Source: Dugong dugon
Lineage: Eukaryota; Chordata; Mammalia; Sirenia; Dugongidae
Assembly: GCA_030035585.1 (NCBI GenBank)
Contig: CM057473.1
Coordinates: 10,156,501-10,220,500, forward strand
Direction: 5' to 3'
DNA length: 64,000 nt
Of the stretch, positions 49,560 through 61,985 are shown piece by piece. The translations under genes and the position numbers were made by a program. Below the pieces are notes generated by a model. The model did no database searches. It saw only the letters and a list, made by a program, of their open reading frames with translations, and was not told the DNA's origin. Every line of letters begins with the position of its first letter. The first letter of the stretch is position 1.

Positions 49560-50345
49560 TTTCCACTTTTTTCCTTCCCTGTTCAGTTCTGACACCAGCC
49601 ACCCATGCCACACTTCTGTCTCTGGCTCAAGTCACCCGGCGCTAGGCCAGAGCTCACAAGTTAAAAAGACATCATCCTTCAGACTGCCCAATAGGCAAAT
49701 GTCAAGTGCAAGTTTGAGAGTCCACACGACATCCTCACTTCTGACCTGCTGACCACAGATTCAGAGGCTTTTCTCTACCTCGTCAGAATGGCAGCTGCTA
49801 GCTCTGGAGTCCCCAGTGGGCTCCCTCACTTCTCACCTGCTGGCTCCCACTACTCCTCTGTGTTTGGCACTTTGCTGAAACAGCTCACAGAACTCATGGG
49901 AAGTGCTATGCTTATAGCATTTTGCCATCCTTATGGAAAAAAGGATGCAAACAAAGTGACACATAGGATGAGGTCTGGGAGGGTTCCCAACATGAAGTTT
50001 CCATGTCCCAAGGGGCTAGCTACCCTCCCACTTGCATGGATGCCTTTCAGCAACCAGGAAGCCCATGGAGATTCTGTGTCTGGGGCCTTTATTGGCTTAC
50101 ATAGTCATGATTGGGGCCTTATTGCATAGTCATGATTGATTGAATCATGTTAACCTCCCTCCCTGAAGTCAGCTGATATCTTTGTGGCATGGCCAACTCC
50201 CCAGTCATTTGCACAAAACCACAAGTGTTGTTTAGGTAACAAAGGTGCTTCAATTACTGAGGAAATTCCAAGGGTTTAGAGTTATCTCTCAGTAAACAAG
50301 GGCAAAGACCAAATTACTTTAGATAAAGTTAAATTCTTCACCCCA
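49560..50345 (-). mobile_element. Probable ERV-type LTR fossil, old
   Basis: ggcctttattggcttacata, catgattgattgaatcatg, cagctgatatctttgtgg and ctgaggaaattccaagggtt resemble a mammalian ERVL-class LTR in antisense. The 113-residue open frame at 49788 lies inside it and is taken as chance. Family name not certain. Confidence 0.4.
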
Positions 50346-50384
50346 CAACTCCACTCCACTGCCTTATTGTACTTCTATTCAAAA

Positions 50385-50590
50385 ACATTTGGTATGTGCC
50401 GAGAACTCTTAAGTTCTTCACAGTTATTAACTTATTTAATTATAATACTGTCTGATTTAATGGATGATAAAACTGATGTGCAGAGAGGTTAAGCATGTTT
50501 CCCAAGGTGTCATGGCTAATAATGGCAGAAAAATTGAGCGGTGGGACCCAGATGTCCTGCTCTGATCCATTGCACTATGCCACTTCTCTG
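50385..50590 (-). mobile_element. MIR
   Basis: Antisense with cagttattaacttatttaat, aatggatgataaaactgatg, cagagaggttaagcatgtt and gatccattgcactatgccac, in full MIR order. Confidence 0.85.
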
Positions 50591-50639
50591 CACAGTTGTT
50601 GGTTCAGATTGTTACTGCCATGCTCGTTCCAACCTTAGG

Positions 50640-51545
50640 GCCTTGATACATGCCAGTCCCTGAATGGAACACAGCTGACTCTTTCTTACCTTTCAGATCT
50701 CAGTTTAAATACCAAACCATAAGATAAGTCTTCCCTGACAATGATGTGAGCAGATCTCCAGCAACCCCTTGTCTGTTGTTCTGCATCACTACTTCCTGTG
50801 TGTTGCTTTCATAACACTTATCACAAGATGTAATTAAATATATGTATCTTAGTCATCTAGTGCTGCTATAACAGAAATACCACAAGTGGATGGCTTTAAC
50901 AAAGAGAAATGTATTCTCTCACAGTCTAGGAGGTTAGAAGTCCAAATTCAGGGCGCCAGCTCCAGGGGAAAGCTTTCTGTCTCTGTTGACTCTGGGAGAA
51001 AGTCCTTGTCATCAATCTTCCCCCCCGGTCTAGGAGTTTCTCAGTGCAGGGACCCTGGGTCCAAAGGATGAGCTATTCTCCTAGTTCTTGTTTCTTGGTA
51101 TGAGGCCCCCATGTCTTCTGCTTACTTCTCTCTTTTATATCTCAAAAGAGATTGACTTAAGACACAACCTAATCATGTAGATTGAGTCTTGCCTCATTAA
51201 CATAACTGCCTCTAAGCCTGCCTCCCTCATTAACATCATAGAGGTAGCATCTACAACACATAGGAAAATCACATCAGATGACAAAATGGTGGACAATCAC
51301 ACAATACTGGGAATCATGGCCTAGCCAAGTTGACATACATTTTGGAGGGACGTAATTTAATCCATAACAATATGCTTTTTTACTTGTTTATATTCTGCTC
51401 CCTTTCCCACTTAAACTGTAAGCTCCCTAAGAGCAGGAGCCATGTCTTTTTAATACATAACTCTCTACTGAGCACCAGTCAAATGCCTGGGGCATTATAG
51501 GCTCTCAATAAGAAGCGTATGTTAAATTGATTTTTGAATGAGTTT
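50640..51545 (+). mobile_element. L2 3' end split by an LTR
   Basis: Sense L2 pieces 50640-50842 (tttcagatctcagtttaaat, aagtcttccctgacaatga) and 51370-51545 (ttaaactgtaagctccctaa, caaatgcctggggcattata, ggctctcaataa) flank a solo LTR. Confidence 0.85.
50843..51369 (-). mobile_element. Solo LTR fossil, afrotherian MaLR-like family
   Basis: Same family as at 47894. Flanks atata / atatg form a 5-bp duplication with one change, inside an L2. Integrates after L2 and looks mid-aged. Confidence 0.8.
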
Positions 51546-51811
51546 TACAGACTAGGGTGTAGAATGGAGTTGTCCAAAGGCACTAGTAAGAGAAGAGCAA
51601 AATTGGATTTAATCCCAAAGTTCTTAAATTCAAAGTGATTATCTGGAGAAACTCTCTCTCTCCCCCTCCACGTCTTTTCTACACCGCCTTTTCTAATGGA
51701 CATGATTCACAATGAAGGGTAGTACCACCTAGCCAGGGGGTCTTTAGAACTGGGTGGTAACACCATTGTGGTTAACACAATGCCTAGGGAGATGCTACTG
51801 ACGTTTAAGAC

Positions 51812-52012
51812 CAGTTGCCATTGAGTTGATGCCGACTCATGGCGACCCATGTGTATCAGAGCAGAACTGTGCTCCATAGGGTTTTCAGTGGCTGATTTTT
51901 CAGAAGTACATGGCCAGGCATTTTGTCTGAGGCACCTCCGGGTGGACTCAAACCTCCAAATTTTGGATTAACCGCTGAGTGCATTGACTGCTTGCACTAT
52001 GCAGGGATTCCA
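51812..52012 (-). mobile_element. AfroSINE, longer subfamily
   Basis: Antisense from ccagttgccattgagttgat to ctatgcagggattcc; complete but diverged. Confidence 0.88.
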
Positions 52013-52789
52013 TTTAGTGCACCACAACAGAAAATCCTGAAGAACTAAGAATTGTCCCCCACAAATGCCTCTGGGCCCACATTTTTTTTCTGAGATATTG
52101 CTTCCTCAGGTACCTGAGAGTCAAACCAAGCGGTAAAAATCCATAATTACACGAGGTTTAATTATTTTTTAAAAGTGTCAGACATTTTATGACCCTAACC
52201 CATGCCATCAGTGATGAATTGCTCAGTTAACTGTGCTGGCCTGAGAGAGAAGGGAATATTGATAAATGTTCCACCTCCTTTCTCTTCTTTAAACTTCAGA
52301 GAGTGGTGGCTCAATGGCAAGAATATCTCAAGTGGTGTTTTGAACTCTCTCGCTGCGGTTACGCTTTGACAGTTATGCTTCACCCACATAATGGCCACGT
52401 GTCACTGCTTCCCAGGGATGGATGCAAATATCCATTGTTCAAGTCAGGATATATTTTCACCTGGCAGCAACCTGCGTTCTATTCAGAGCAAAGCTGCATT
52501 GTATGGTTGGTGAAGAGGTGAATTGTAACTTGTGGATGCACAAGTTGCTGGAGTATGAATAATTGATATTGAACCTAAGTCCTTTTTATGGTCTCCATTC
52601 ATTAGGGGAAAATCCAATCAGGCAGCACTGTTTACACATCACCAGGCTTGAAGTACGTCTTTGGAAATAAAAACATTGGCTTTATACATGCCCTGAGCAT
52701 CAATTTCAGTAAGTCAGGCCCTGTAACTGTGAGATAGCATCAAAATTAAGATATCAAATGGTCACATCCCTGCTTATATTTCCACCACT

Positions 52790-53224
52790 CATCCGTCAGT
52801 TTGTTACACTGGTGGCTTCTGTGTTGCTGTGATGCTGGAAGCTATGCCACCAGTATTTCAAATACCAGCAGGGTCTTCCAGAGTGGGCAGGTTTTAACAG
52901 AACTTCCAAACTAAGACAGATCAGAAAGAAAAGCCAGGACATCTACTTCTCAAAATTAGCCAGTGAAAACTTTATGGGTCACAACAGAACACTGTCTGAC
53001 TCATTTGCTTTGGACATATCATCAGGAGGGATCAATCACTATTGGAAGACATCATGTTTAGTGAAGCAGAAGGCCATCGAGGAAGACCCTTGGTGAGATA
53101 GTTAGGAACAACAGCTGCGACAACAGACGTGAACAATCACAAGGATGATGCAGGACTAGGCAATGTTTTGTTCTGTTGTACATAAGGTCGCCATGAGTCA
53201 GAGTCAACTCAAGCGCAGCTACAT
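52790..53224 (+). mobile_element. RTE-derived non-autonomous element
   Basis: It opens with non-RTE sequence (cactggtggcttctgtgttg, tttcaaataccagcagggtc). It then carries a piece of the RTE ORF C-terminus (gctttggacatatcatcagg, ggaagacatcatgtttagt, gaggaagacccttggtg) and the RTE 3' end. This is the longest member of the family seen at 3361, 24785 and 53672 and shows its link to RTE directly. Confidence 0.8.
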
Positions 53225-53671
53225 TATCTATCTGTCTACTTCTATTTCAGGGAGGGAACAAAATAGAAATTACAAAAATGGGTTCATTGCCATCTACAGG
53301 CCTAAGTTTAAGAATAAACTAAGGTTGGTATCTTTCACAGCATGGAAATTATAACCTCTACCCAGCAAGTTAGCAAAAAGTAAACCAGGAAACTGTGGAG
53401 TGGACAACCCATCTAGAATCACTTTAATTTACTTATTCACTTATGCCTTCAAGCATTTATTCAATCAACATATTATTATTGAGGAACTATTTGTCTCAAA
53501 TACTAAATGCTTGAGTTATAGCAATGAAGAAGACAGACACGGCCCCTTCACTAACAGATTGCAGTAATCTCTATGTACTATACATGAAGAAAGCCCCTGC
53601 AAATGTAATCAATTTCAATTGTAGGAAGTGCAGTGAAAACACATCAGCCCAAGAATAAACACTGCCGTTGT

Positions 53672-54020
53672 TGCTACTTGCTGTTGAATTGGCCCCAACT
53701 CACAGTGACTCCACGTACAACACAACAATACGTTGCCTGGTCCTGCGCCATCTTCACAATAGTTGGAGTTGAGTCCGTTGCTGCTGCTGTGTATTTTGTG
53801 TGTCTTCCAACCTAGGAGGCTCATCCTCCAGCGTTATATCAGACAATATTCTGTTATTATCCTTGGGTTTTCATTCATTAATTTTTGGAAGTAGATTGCC
53901 AGGTCCTTCCGCCTACTCTTAGTCTGGAATCTCGGCTGAAACCTGTCCAACATGGGTGACCCTGCTAGTATTTAAAATACAAGTGGCACAGCTTTCAGTA
54001 TCATAGCAACACGGTGGAAC
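53672..54020 (-). mobile_element. RTE-derived element, antisense
   Basis: ccttccaacctaggaggctc-like tcttccaacctaggaggctc, gacaatattctgttattatc, ggtgaccctgctagtattta; no ORF-derived segment. Together with 52790 it forms an inverted pair 450 bp apart. Confidence 0.8.
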
Positions 54021-54039
54021 ATTAAAGGTCATTAAACTT

Positions 54040-54170
54040 GAATTTGTTACCTCAGGGCCGGAATGCTGAAGTTCTGGAAGGTAAAGCGACTCAGCTAAGC
54101 ACCGACAGAGGAAGCAGCGGGCCTGGGACTCACACCCAGGCCTCCGTCTCCACTTCAGTCTTGGCCCTTT
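54040..54170 (-). mobile_element. MIR fragment
   Basis: ctggaaggtaaagcgactca, gggactcacacccaggcctc; weak antisense MIR match. Confidence 0.45.
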
Positions 54171-54594
54171 TCCTCCACACCCTCCACGTTTCTGACTAGG
54201 CTGCTGTACAGAATTAACACAGATGAAGTAGATGGGCTCTTCAGCTACACATAAGGCTGACAGGACCACTATAAGCAAAAAGATAGCTGTTTATTTGTGT
54301 TAGCTAAAGTCAGGCTCATAGTTCATGTCATCGAAAGACCTTTCCTTACATTTGCCTCCTAACCCCGAGAGTTTTCGTTTTTAATTGTTTTAATGTGACC
54401 AACGGGGACCGTTTCCATTTGTGGTTTTGCTAACTAAACCTATTGTTTATATATCTATGGTTTGCTTGCTTGTTAGTTGCTTAGTTTTAGCAAGGCTTAA
54501 CTATTTAACAGTTATCAAATGTCCTTCATGAAAGCACAAATCATCAGTTCAGTAAACAAGAGACTAGTAGCGATGTATAGGCTTACCTTTACTT

Positions 54595-55185
54595 ACCTTC
54601 CTTCATTTGTTCAACAGATACTTATCGAGCACCACTGTATGTCAGTCAAGGAGCCCTGATGGCGCAGTGGTTAAGAGCCTCTCCTTGGAACCCTATGGGG
54701 GCAGTTCGACTCTGTCCTATAGGGTCGCTGTGAGTTGGAATTGACTCAACAACCATTGTTATTAATAGGAGTTACAGAAACATGGTTCTAGGTGTTGAAT
54801 TTACCAGGGAACAGAACAAACTCTCTGGAGCTTACCCTCTAATAGGGAAGGGGACAGAAAATAAACTTCTTTAAAAAACAGGGCGTGAATTGAGAAAAAG
54901 CTCTGAGGAAAATAAGCAAGGCAAAACGAGAGAATGAAAGTGGAGGGGGAGCAGAGCTCTGTTTAAGAGGGAGGTCAGGGGACCCTTGATTCAGTGTCAA
55001 CAGCAGGGAGACCATTCTTGCTGGAGACAAAATGCCAAATGAGCAAAGGGGAGAGACGTCAAGGATAAGGTCACCTACATATCCGAGCGGAGATCACCTA
55101 AAGCCATATAAGCCATAGTAAGGATCTGGGATTCCATTCTGAGTGAAATGAAAGGCAGAAGTTTGGCATGATATGACATTCGTAT
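54595..55185 (+). mobile_element. Ancient mammalian repeat, family unassigned
   Basis: ttgttcaacagatacttatc, gagcaccactgtatgtcag, catggttctaggtgttg, gcttaccctctaatagggaa and aagccatagtaaggatctgg follow a common old mammalian repeat. A SINE splits it at 54650-54780. Confidence 0.6.
54650..54780 (+). mobile_element. Deleted AfroSINE with the 27-bp 3' extension
   Basis: The head is cut from ggttaagagcc straight to tccttggaacc, removing the B box. The tail is followed by bases 54754-54780, which match 1293-1319. The host repeat resumes right after (catggttctagg), so the extension came in with the SINE. Confidence 0.85.
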
Positions 55186-55242
55186 TTTGTTGTTGTTAGT
55201 TGTCGTCGAGTCGGCTCGAACTCATGGCCAACTTTATGTTGA
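55186..55242 (-). mobile_element. AfroSINE/RTE tail fragment
   Basis: (ttg)n, then ttagttgtcgtcgagtcgg; about 55 bases only. Confidence 0.75.
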
Positions 55243-55354
55243 ATGAGAGCAGAGGTCCCTGGCATATGTATGGTGGCTGGCCTAGGAGTAGGCCTGACCC
55301 CATTTTGTTACAAGTTCCTGTGCTCATGCTTGTGCAGACGTGTGCATGTGCAGT

Positions 55355-55578
55355 GAACACACTGTGAACTTTGGAGTCAGTCAGAGCTGGATCTAGATCC
55401 TGGTTCCACTGCTTACGAGCTGCTGGAATTCACTGAACTTACATAATTTCTCTGAGCCTCAGCTTCCTCATCTACCAGTTGTAAGTAAACCATAGCTAGC
55501 TACTGTTGTTATGAAAACTAAAGGAGAAGTTCCATATGGTGCCAGCATATTCAAAGTGCTCAGTAAATGTTGATTTCT
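55355..55578 (+). mobile_element. MIR, well preserved
   Basis: ttggagtcagtcagagctgg, ctggttccactgcttacgag, ctctgagcctcagcttcctc and aaagtgctcagtaaatgttg. Confidence 0.88.
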
Positions 55579-55845
55579 ATCCCATAGCCTACCAAAAGTC
55601 ACGGGGAGGCTACTTGTAAGGCTTGTTCTAAAAGTAAAATTGGCGTTGCCTTTTTGGGCTTTGTAGAGGAGTTGAGGAAGAGGGTAGAAGGAGTGAAAGT
55701 CACAAGGAATGAACTTTCTAGAAGGAAACAGCTATGGATGTTGGTCTATCTTTTGCCACAGTTTACTCACAGGAGTGGCTAATAACAGAAAAATTCAAGT
55801 CCAGTACAGTATGTCACTAACAGTTGTTTGGCCCAGATCCAGGCC

Positions 55846-56062
55846 ACTTGGGTGGCACAAATGGTTAAGCACTCGGCTGCTAACCAAAAGGTTGGCAGTT
55901 CAAGTTCACCCAGAGGCACCTTGGAAGAAAGGCCTAGCAATCTACTTCTGAAAAGTCGCAGTCATAAAAGCCCTATGGGGCACATTTCTCCTTTGACACA
56001 CATGGGGTCACCATGAGTCAGAATCAACTTGATGGCAATTGATTTGTTTGTTTGTTTTTAAG
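55846..56062 (+). mobile_element. AfroSINE, longer subfamily
   Basis: ccacttgggtggcacaaatgg to cttgatggcaattgatttg with a (tttg)n tail. Confidence 0.9.
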
Positions 56063-56698
56063 ACCCGCATCCAGGCCCTAGCCTAGTTTTCACTCACCAG
56101 AGGAGAGACCAGGCCATACACCCTGCTAGAGTCACTATCTTCTTAATGAGAGCCGTCAGCCTGGCTTCTGGAAACCATCTCACATCAAACCCAACACCAA
56201 ACTGTGCTTCACTTGGTCTCTGATGTCTAAAAAGGATTCAAAAATAACTCCATCAGAAGAAGCACTACAAAGTGAGGCTAAGATTTTTCTTTGTCATTGG
56301 ATGTGATAAAAATAATGTAACACCATTCTTTATCAGAATTTCTAAGGGAGAAACTTCAACCAAAATCAGTTCAGTTATAGAACTGACGCTATTCTCATAA
56401 GGTAAATTGATACAGTCTTATTTCTCCATAATCAGACATATAATTCACTCTCTCATCTCTCGCTGAACTCTCTGACAGCCATATAGTATGGATTAAGCTG
56501 ATTTCATCTGGAAAAATGTTTAATTTGATGATCATTGCTTAGGAAAACACAATCACAAACTTTTACAGTCACATTAAATTAATTCAAGACTTCAGAATTC
56601 CGGTGGTCTTCTGAATACGCTGAATACCTATTTCAAAATGTGTGTCTGATAAAGATGTGAGGAAATAGGCACACTTGTGCCCAATTAGGGTAAAAATC

Positions 56699-56870
56699 TG
56701 AGCTCTGGTGGCGCAGTGGTTAAGAGCTATGCCTGCTAACCAAAAGATCAGCAGTTCTAATCCACCAGCCACTCCATGGAAACGTTATGGGGCAGTTCCA
56801 CTCTGTCCTGTAGGGTTGCTATGAGTCAGAATCAACCCAACAGTAATGGGTTTGTTTTGTGTTTTTTATT
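56699..56870 (+). mobile_element. AfroSINE
   Basis: ctgagctctggtggcgcagtg to caacagtaatgggtttg, with an intact A box and a near-intact B box (cagttctaatcc). Confidence 0.92.
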
Positions 56871-56884
56871 TTTTGTTTTTCTCT

Positions 56885-57245
56885 TTTAGGGTACAAATTA
56901 GGCAGATCTTTCTGAAGAGCCATCTGGCAACATACATCAAAATGCATAATGTGCATATCCTTTGACCCCAAGTTTTCACTTTCAGGAAATTATCCAAAAA
57001 GAAATAATAGGACAAGTACACAAAGACATATGCCTGAGAATAGTCACTGCAATTTTGCCTATAACGTAAAAAATAAGATGAACATAATCATGCATCAGTG
57101 AGGCTAAATACACGACGATGCATCCATGCAGTTAAGTACTCTACAGCTTCCATGAGTGAATTATGCAAACTATTTTATGTCCACATTATACTAAGCAGAA
57201 AAAGTAGGATTTATAGTGTGCCTTGCTTTATTTTTAACAAAACCT
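56885..57245 (+). mobile_element. Old L1M 3' fragment
   Basis: gccatctggcaacatacatc, cctttgaccccaagttttca, gaaattatccaaaaagaaat and gagaatagtcactgcaattt are in the order of L1M ORF2 end/3' UTR. Confidence 0.75.
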
Positions 57246-57263
57246 CCATCTGTATATAAAAGT

Positions 57264-57566
57264 TAGGGGCCATGGGTAGTTCAGTACTAGAATTCCCACC
57301 ATCCATGTGGGAGATCCAGGATAGACTTCCAGCCAATGCTCCTCATGCACAGCCACCACTGTCTGCCACTGGTAGCTTGTGTGTTGCTATGATGCTGAAC
57401 AGGTTTCAGTGGAGCTTCCAGACTAAGACACACTCAGTCAATGAAAACCCTATGGATCACAATAGTCTGATTGCAACTGATCACAGGGCTGGTGTATGTC
57501 TGATCAGCGGTTTGTTCCATTGTGCATGGGGTCACCATGAGTCAGGAGTCAACTGGATGGCAGCTA
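57264..57566 (+). mobile_element. SINE with tRNA-Gly head and RTE-type tail, sense
   Basis: The head (57264-57345) reads catgggtagttcagtactag, aattcccaccatccatgtgg and gagatccaggatagacttcc, a decayed tRNA-Gly with anticodon-arm and B-box positions kept. The body has gctatgatgctgaacaggt, agcttccagactaagac and an RTE-type end cacca tgagtcaggagtcaac. Confidence 0.75.
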
Positions 57567-58623
57567 ACAGCAGCAATATAAAATCTAGAAGGATATGTAC
57601 AAAAAGGTTAAAAATGATCTCTGGGTTGCTGGCTAAAAGAGTACTATCATTTTTTCTAATTGTATCTTTTTTGATAAACAGTCCATTGAATTTTATAATA
57701 AAAACTATTTAAAAATTCTAACTCTAGATAAATTAATATTTATTTTCACATATTTTCAAGAAAATTTTTATTTTTAGAGTTTCAGAAATTTGGTCAATAA
57801 CTCTTAAAGTCAGGCATAAGTAACAAACAGATGCAAACAAAATAGAATTTTCTGAAACCCAAAGAACCCACAAAAAAATGTCCAAATGCCCAACAGACCT
57901 GCAACAAAGAGAGCAGGCTGAGATCTGCAGTAACTGCAGAACATATTTGTCGGTGTCTCTAAATCTATGGAAGAGCATGAGCAGTTTGTCAATGAATGAC
58001 TTAAGTATCATGAGGACTGATTCCAAGCACTGTCTGTCATTGGCTCCGTTACGTGCAATTTGACAAAGCTTTTGCTATCATCTCAGCTGGGGCTATTTTT
58101 TACATTGTAAGTTTGCCCAGCCATTTCTCTCACGGTATTTTTCCATTCATTATCAGAACAAGCCCATCCTAAACCTAAACTCAAACTAGAAAATGTTTTA
58201 ACGTGTTCAGTGGTTAAGAAACCTCAGTCCTTTGCAAAGAAGGATGATGTTTAGAACAGGAGAACACAGAGCATTGGTCAAGACATAAACCAAAGAAAGT
58301 AATTTGACTTTCTGCTCAAGGACTCAACTGTAAATAGAGGTGTTATGAGCATAGTTCCTTCTCAGTTGTACCAAGGAGTGCTGATAAAATGTTTAATAAC
58401 ACATAAGGCAGGGTCCTGGAGACCTCTTGCTATGCCAGCATTAATCCTTGAGTTTCTGGGTCGTGGGGAGGTGGGAAATGGGTGATGGAGAGGAGCTAGG
58501 GCAGAATGGGAGAAGAATTTGGAGGACTGGAGCAGCAACTTGCATGAAATTATTTCCATATTTTGACAATGATACAACCCTTCCTTCATGCCCAGCACAC
58601 ACATCTTTCATTTATGCAGCTGA
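57567..58623. other. Stretch with no recognised element
   Basis: AT-rich to 58000, then mixed. Open frames on both strands here are short and unremarkable. Confidence 0.5.
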
Positions 58624-59137
58624 TGTCTTAGTTATCTACTGCTGCTGTAACAGAAATACCACAAGTGGACAGCTTTAAAAAAGAGAAATTTATTGTCTTC
58701 CAGTCTAGTAGGCTAGAGGTCCAAATTCAGGGTGTCAGCTCAGGGGGAAGGCTTTCTCTCTCTGTTGGTTCTGGAGGAAGGTCCTTCTCATCAATCTTCC
58801 CTGGACTAGGAGCTTCTCAGGGCAGGAACCTCGGGTCCAAAGGACACGCTCTGCTTCCGGTGCTGCTTTCTTGGTGGTATGAGGTCTCCCTGTCTCTCTG
58901 CTCCCTTCTCTCTTATATAGCTCAAAAGAGATTGGCTTAAAACACAATCTAATCTTGTGGATCTCATCAACATAACTGCTGCTAATCCGTCTCATTAACA
59001 TCATAGCGATAGGATTTACAACACACAGGAAAATCACATCAGATGACAAAATGGTGGGCAATCACACAATACTGGGAATCATGGCCGCGCCAAATTGATA
59101 CACATATTTTTGGGGGGACACAGTTCAATCCATGACA
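58624..59137 (-). mobile_element. Solo LTR fossil, afrotherian MaLR-like family
   Basis: Same family as 47894 and 50843. A 5-bp duplication gctga / gctgg flanks it. Confidence 0.8.
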
Positions 59138-59204
59138 GCTGGTATTGAAATAAGATCTAGAAACCACACCCTAAATCAGTGTTTCCCAACATGTATTTCC
59201 TTAA

Positions 59205-59405
59205 ACCAATGGTTCTAATCTGTTGGCGCTTTTGCCCACCAGGGTATATTTGACAATGTCTGCAGACATGTTTGGTTATCACAATGGAGAGAGAATACTA
59301 CCAATACGATGCTCCTAAACATCCTACAATTCTACATCCCCCACAACAAAAAATTAGCTGGCCCAAAATGTCAGTGTTGCTAAGGCTGAGAAACACCGCT
59401 TTAAG
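59205..59405 (+). mobile_element. MER5A (hAT-Charlie)
   Basis: atggttctaatctgttggcg, gacaatgtctgcagacatgt, aaacatcctacaattctaca, ggcccaaaatgtcagtgttg and ggctgagaaacaccgct run the full length of MER5A. Confidence 0.88.
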
Positions 59406-59943
59406 CACTGTACATAACAGTCATAATAAAGTCCTCTAATAAAATTCCTTGACTGAACCAATTAATATTTTAATGATCAAAGTAAAAGCTCTACTCCAAC
59501 AGGACATAACACAAAAACAACATGGAAGCTGCTAGTATGTGTGCTCATTACCATGTGAGGTGTATTTCTCTTGCTCTTTGATAAAACATAAGAAATCTCA
59601 GACACAGGAATATTCCCAGATTATTTTAGACATGCCAAAGGCAAAAACACCAAGCAGAGATTCTTTAAGAAAGGTCACATGCTCAGAAAACAGAGTAGCA
59701 AGATATTTCCCCAGAGACCTCAGATGATTGGATTTTTATTATGAGCATGTGAGATTAGTAAAATTTTGTCGTTTGTAAAATATTCAAGATGAGATGCTTT
59801 AGGAACCTGCAGCATTTGCCCTGATTCTTATAAATTGCCTTGCGTGCAAGATGAAAGCTGATACTGATTTAACTCATTTATAATTAAAAAAGACATTTGA
59901 CAACTATTTTGTCATAGTCACTGACCAATGGTTTATGCGACTG

Positions 59944-59978
59944 AGCGTGTGCATGTATGTGTGTGTATGTGTGTGTCC
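59944..59978. repeat. TG microsatellite
   Basis: Imperfect (tg)n with ta interruptions. Confidence 0.8.
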
Positions 59979-60255
59979 ACCAACGATCATAGACTTGACG
60001 TTGCAGGAATATGAGTTTGTAAGTGTGTAGTGCTGCACCATTAGACAGAAGCTTCCATCCATCCTAAGAAAAAGGAAAATCCTTTGTATCCTGGGATTTA
60101 GCATTCTAGTGTTGGTATTCATGCCATTAGAAATAGGTGATTATCAGAAGCGGTCTAGGGACTTTTCCAAGGCATGCTTTAAAGAATTGTGAATTTAAAG
60201 GAGGAAAACAGTGCCTGTACCAGGCAGTGCACAAAGTCACTGAAAGGTAGAACTA

Positions 60256-60380
60256 AAACCTGTTGCCGATGAGTTGATTCCAACCTGTAGCGACCCTACA
60301 GGACAGAGTAGAACTGCCCCCATAAGGTTTGCAAGGCTGTAATCGTCACAGAAGCAGAATGCCACATCCTTTTCCCTCAA
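60256..60380 (-). mobile_element. AfroSINE, long variant, 5'-truncated
   Basis: acctgttgccgatgagttga to gccacatccttttccctcaa; the tRNA-like head is missing. Confidence 0.85.
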
Positions 60381-61299
60381 AAGTCAGAAAGATAAATATA
60401 TTTCTAAGGATTATTTAATCAACAGACATGTTCTACTTCTATCAATGGTCCATCAATACAATCTGAGATTGGCATTGTACTTAGAAAGAGCTCGTTCAAG
60501 GCCAACTCCTCTTGTGGTCAATCAACCAATCAGTGTTCTTGATTAGGAGAAAGGCCTTTGCACAACTTTGTGTTACCTGAACTTAATCAACAGCACAAAT
60601 AGTACAGGTCCAGATTCTTGAATAATTAGCATTTCTCAAAACAATGAGTAGAGTATTATCTGTTTTTAATTCTTTTTGCTCCTGGAATTTTTCAGCCTTC
60701 CCTGGGATTCTAGAATTCCAGACATAATGCCATTTTTTAGTGATTTTCATGGCACGGGGTCTGCGGAAGTTGAATTCACAGAGAGACTTCAAAGTCATAC
60801 TTTTTTTGCACATCAAAATCTAAGGGAAAAGATAAAGCATAAAACAGCAGCCTTCCACATAAGCAAAAAACTTGAATATTTTCTGGAATTGCGTAATTTC
60901 TACCATGGTGGTCTACTACAAAGACCAAGTAGGATTATAAGAATGTATTCAAGCCTGAATCTGTGCTAGGATCTTACCATGAGCAGCTGTTTCCTTCTCC
61001 CTCTTTAACTTTGATGGAACTGTGCCTATTCATACTCGAACAGCCTGTGTGTTGGACACCTCTTAAGTCCTTTCTCATGTCCTCTGGGCTCAACATTTTT
61101 ACTGCAGCTGTAGCTCAACAACCACCTTAGCACAGGTGAGCCTTGCAGCACATCTCGTCAGCTGACGGTCCACCTAGCACTTTCTGCCCCAGGGCTTCTC
61201 TACTGCTACTACCTGGTACACTCATGCAAACCTCTTCGTCATTCTGATGTACGTGCAACCTTGCAAGTGTGAGGGAGTTAACAGCACATGGGAACCAGG

Positions 61300-61859
61300 T
61301 GTCTCAGCTTCCTGGTGCTGCTGTAACAGAAATACCATAAGTAGGGGGCTTTAATGAACAGAAATCTATTTTCTCACTGCTTAGAAGGCTAAAAAAAAAA
61401 ACTAAACCCATTGCCGTCGAGTGGATTCTGACTCACAGCAACCTGACAGGACAGAGTAGAACTGCCTCCATAGGGTTTCCAAGGAGCTCCTGGTGGATTC
61501 GAACTGCCGACCTTCTGGTTAGCAGCGGTAGCTCTTAATCACTATGCCACAGGGTTTCCGTTTAGAAGGCTAGTAGTCACGATTCAGGGCCCCAGCTCTC
61601 CATCCTCTCTGGGGGAAAATGCTTGTCTCAGCTTCCTAATCCCTGCCTTCCTCGGTTCTCCCACTTGTGCTTGCTTGTCTCTGTGTGTAACCTGCTTCTT
61701 ATACCACGCAAAGGGATTAGGTTTAGAACACATCCTACACTGATATGTCCTCATTAACATAACAAAGAAAATCCTACTCCCAAAAGGGATTTACATCCAC
61801 AGGTACAGGGGTTAGGATTCCAACACATATTTCGGGAAGACACAATTCAGACCAGAACT
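61300..61859 (-). mobile_element. Solo LTR fossil, MaLR-like, with SINE insertion
   Basis: tgtctcagcttcctggtgct to a gacacaattcagacc end; ccagg (61295-61299, 61860-61864) may be its 5-bp duplication. A more diverged relative of the family at 47894. Split by a SINE at 61392-61561. Confidence 0.75.
61392..61561 (-). mobile_element. AfroSINE inserted in the LTR
   Basis: Perfect 11-bp duplication ttagaaggcta at 61381-61391 and 61562-61572. Full antisense copy with an A-rich start. Confidence 0.95.
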
Positions 61860-61985
61860 CCAGGCTACTCTGAGGCACATTTTCCATAGCTCATCAGAGA
61901 ATCCCCAGCAAGGCCGAGCCCCAGTTGTCCACTGCCCTGACTAGCTCGATAGCACACTCTTCAACTGGCTTTCCTTTCTTCCCTA

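Noticed and set aside
49788-50129. 113-residue open frame starting MAAASSGVPSG
   Set aside because: No known domain, no splice or promoter context, and the sequence looks like part of an old LTR-type repeat.
57272-57712. 146-residue open frame
   Set aside because: It covers the tRNA-Gly-headed SINE and plain flank; no coding signature.
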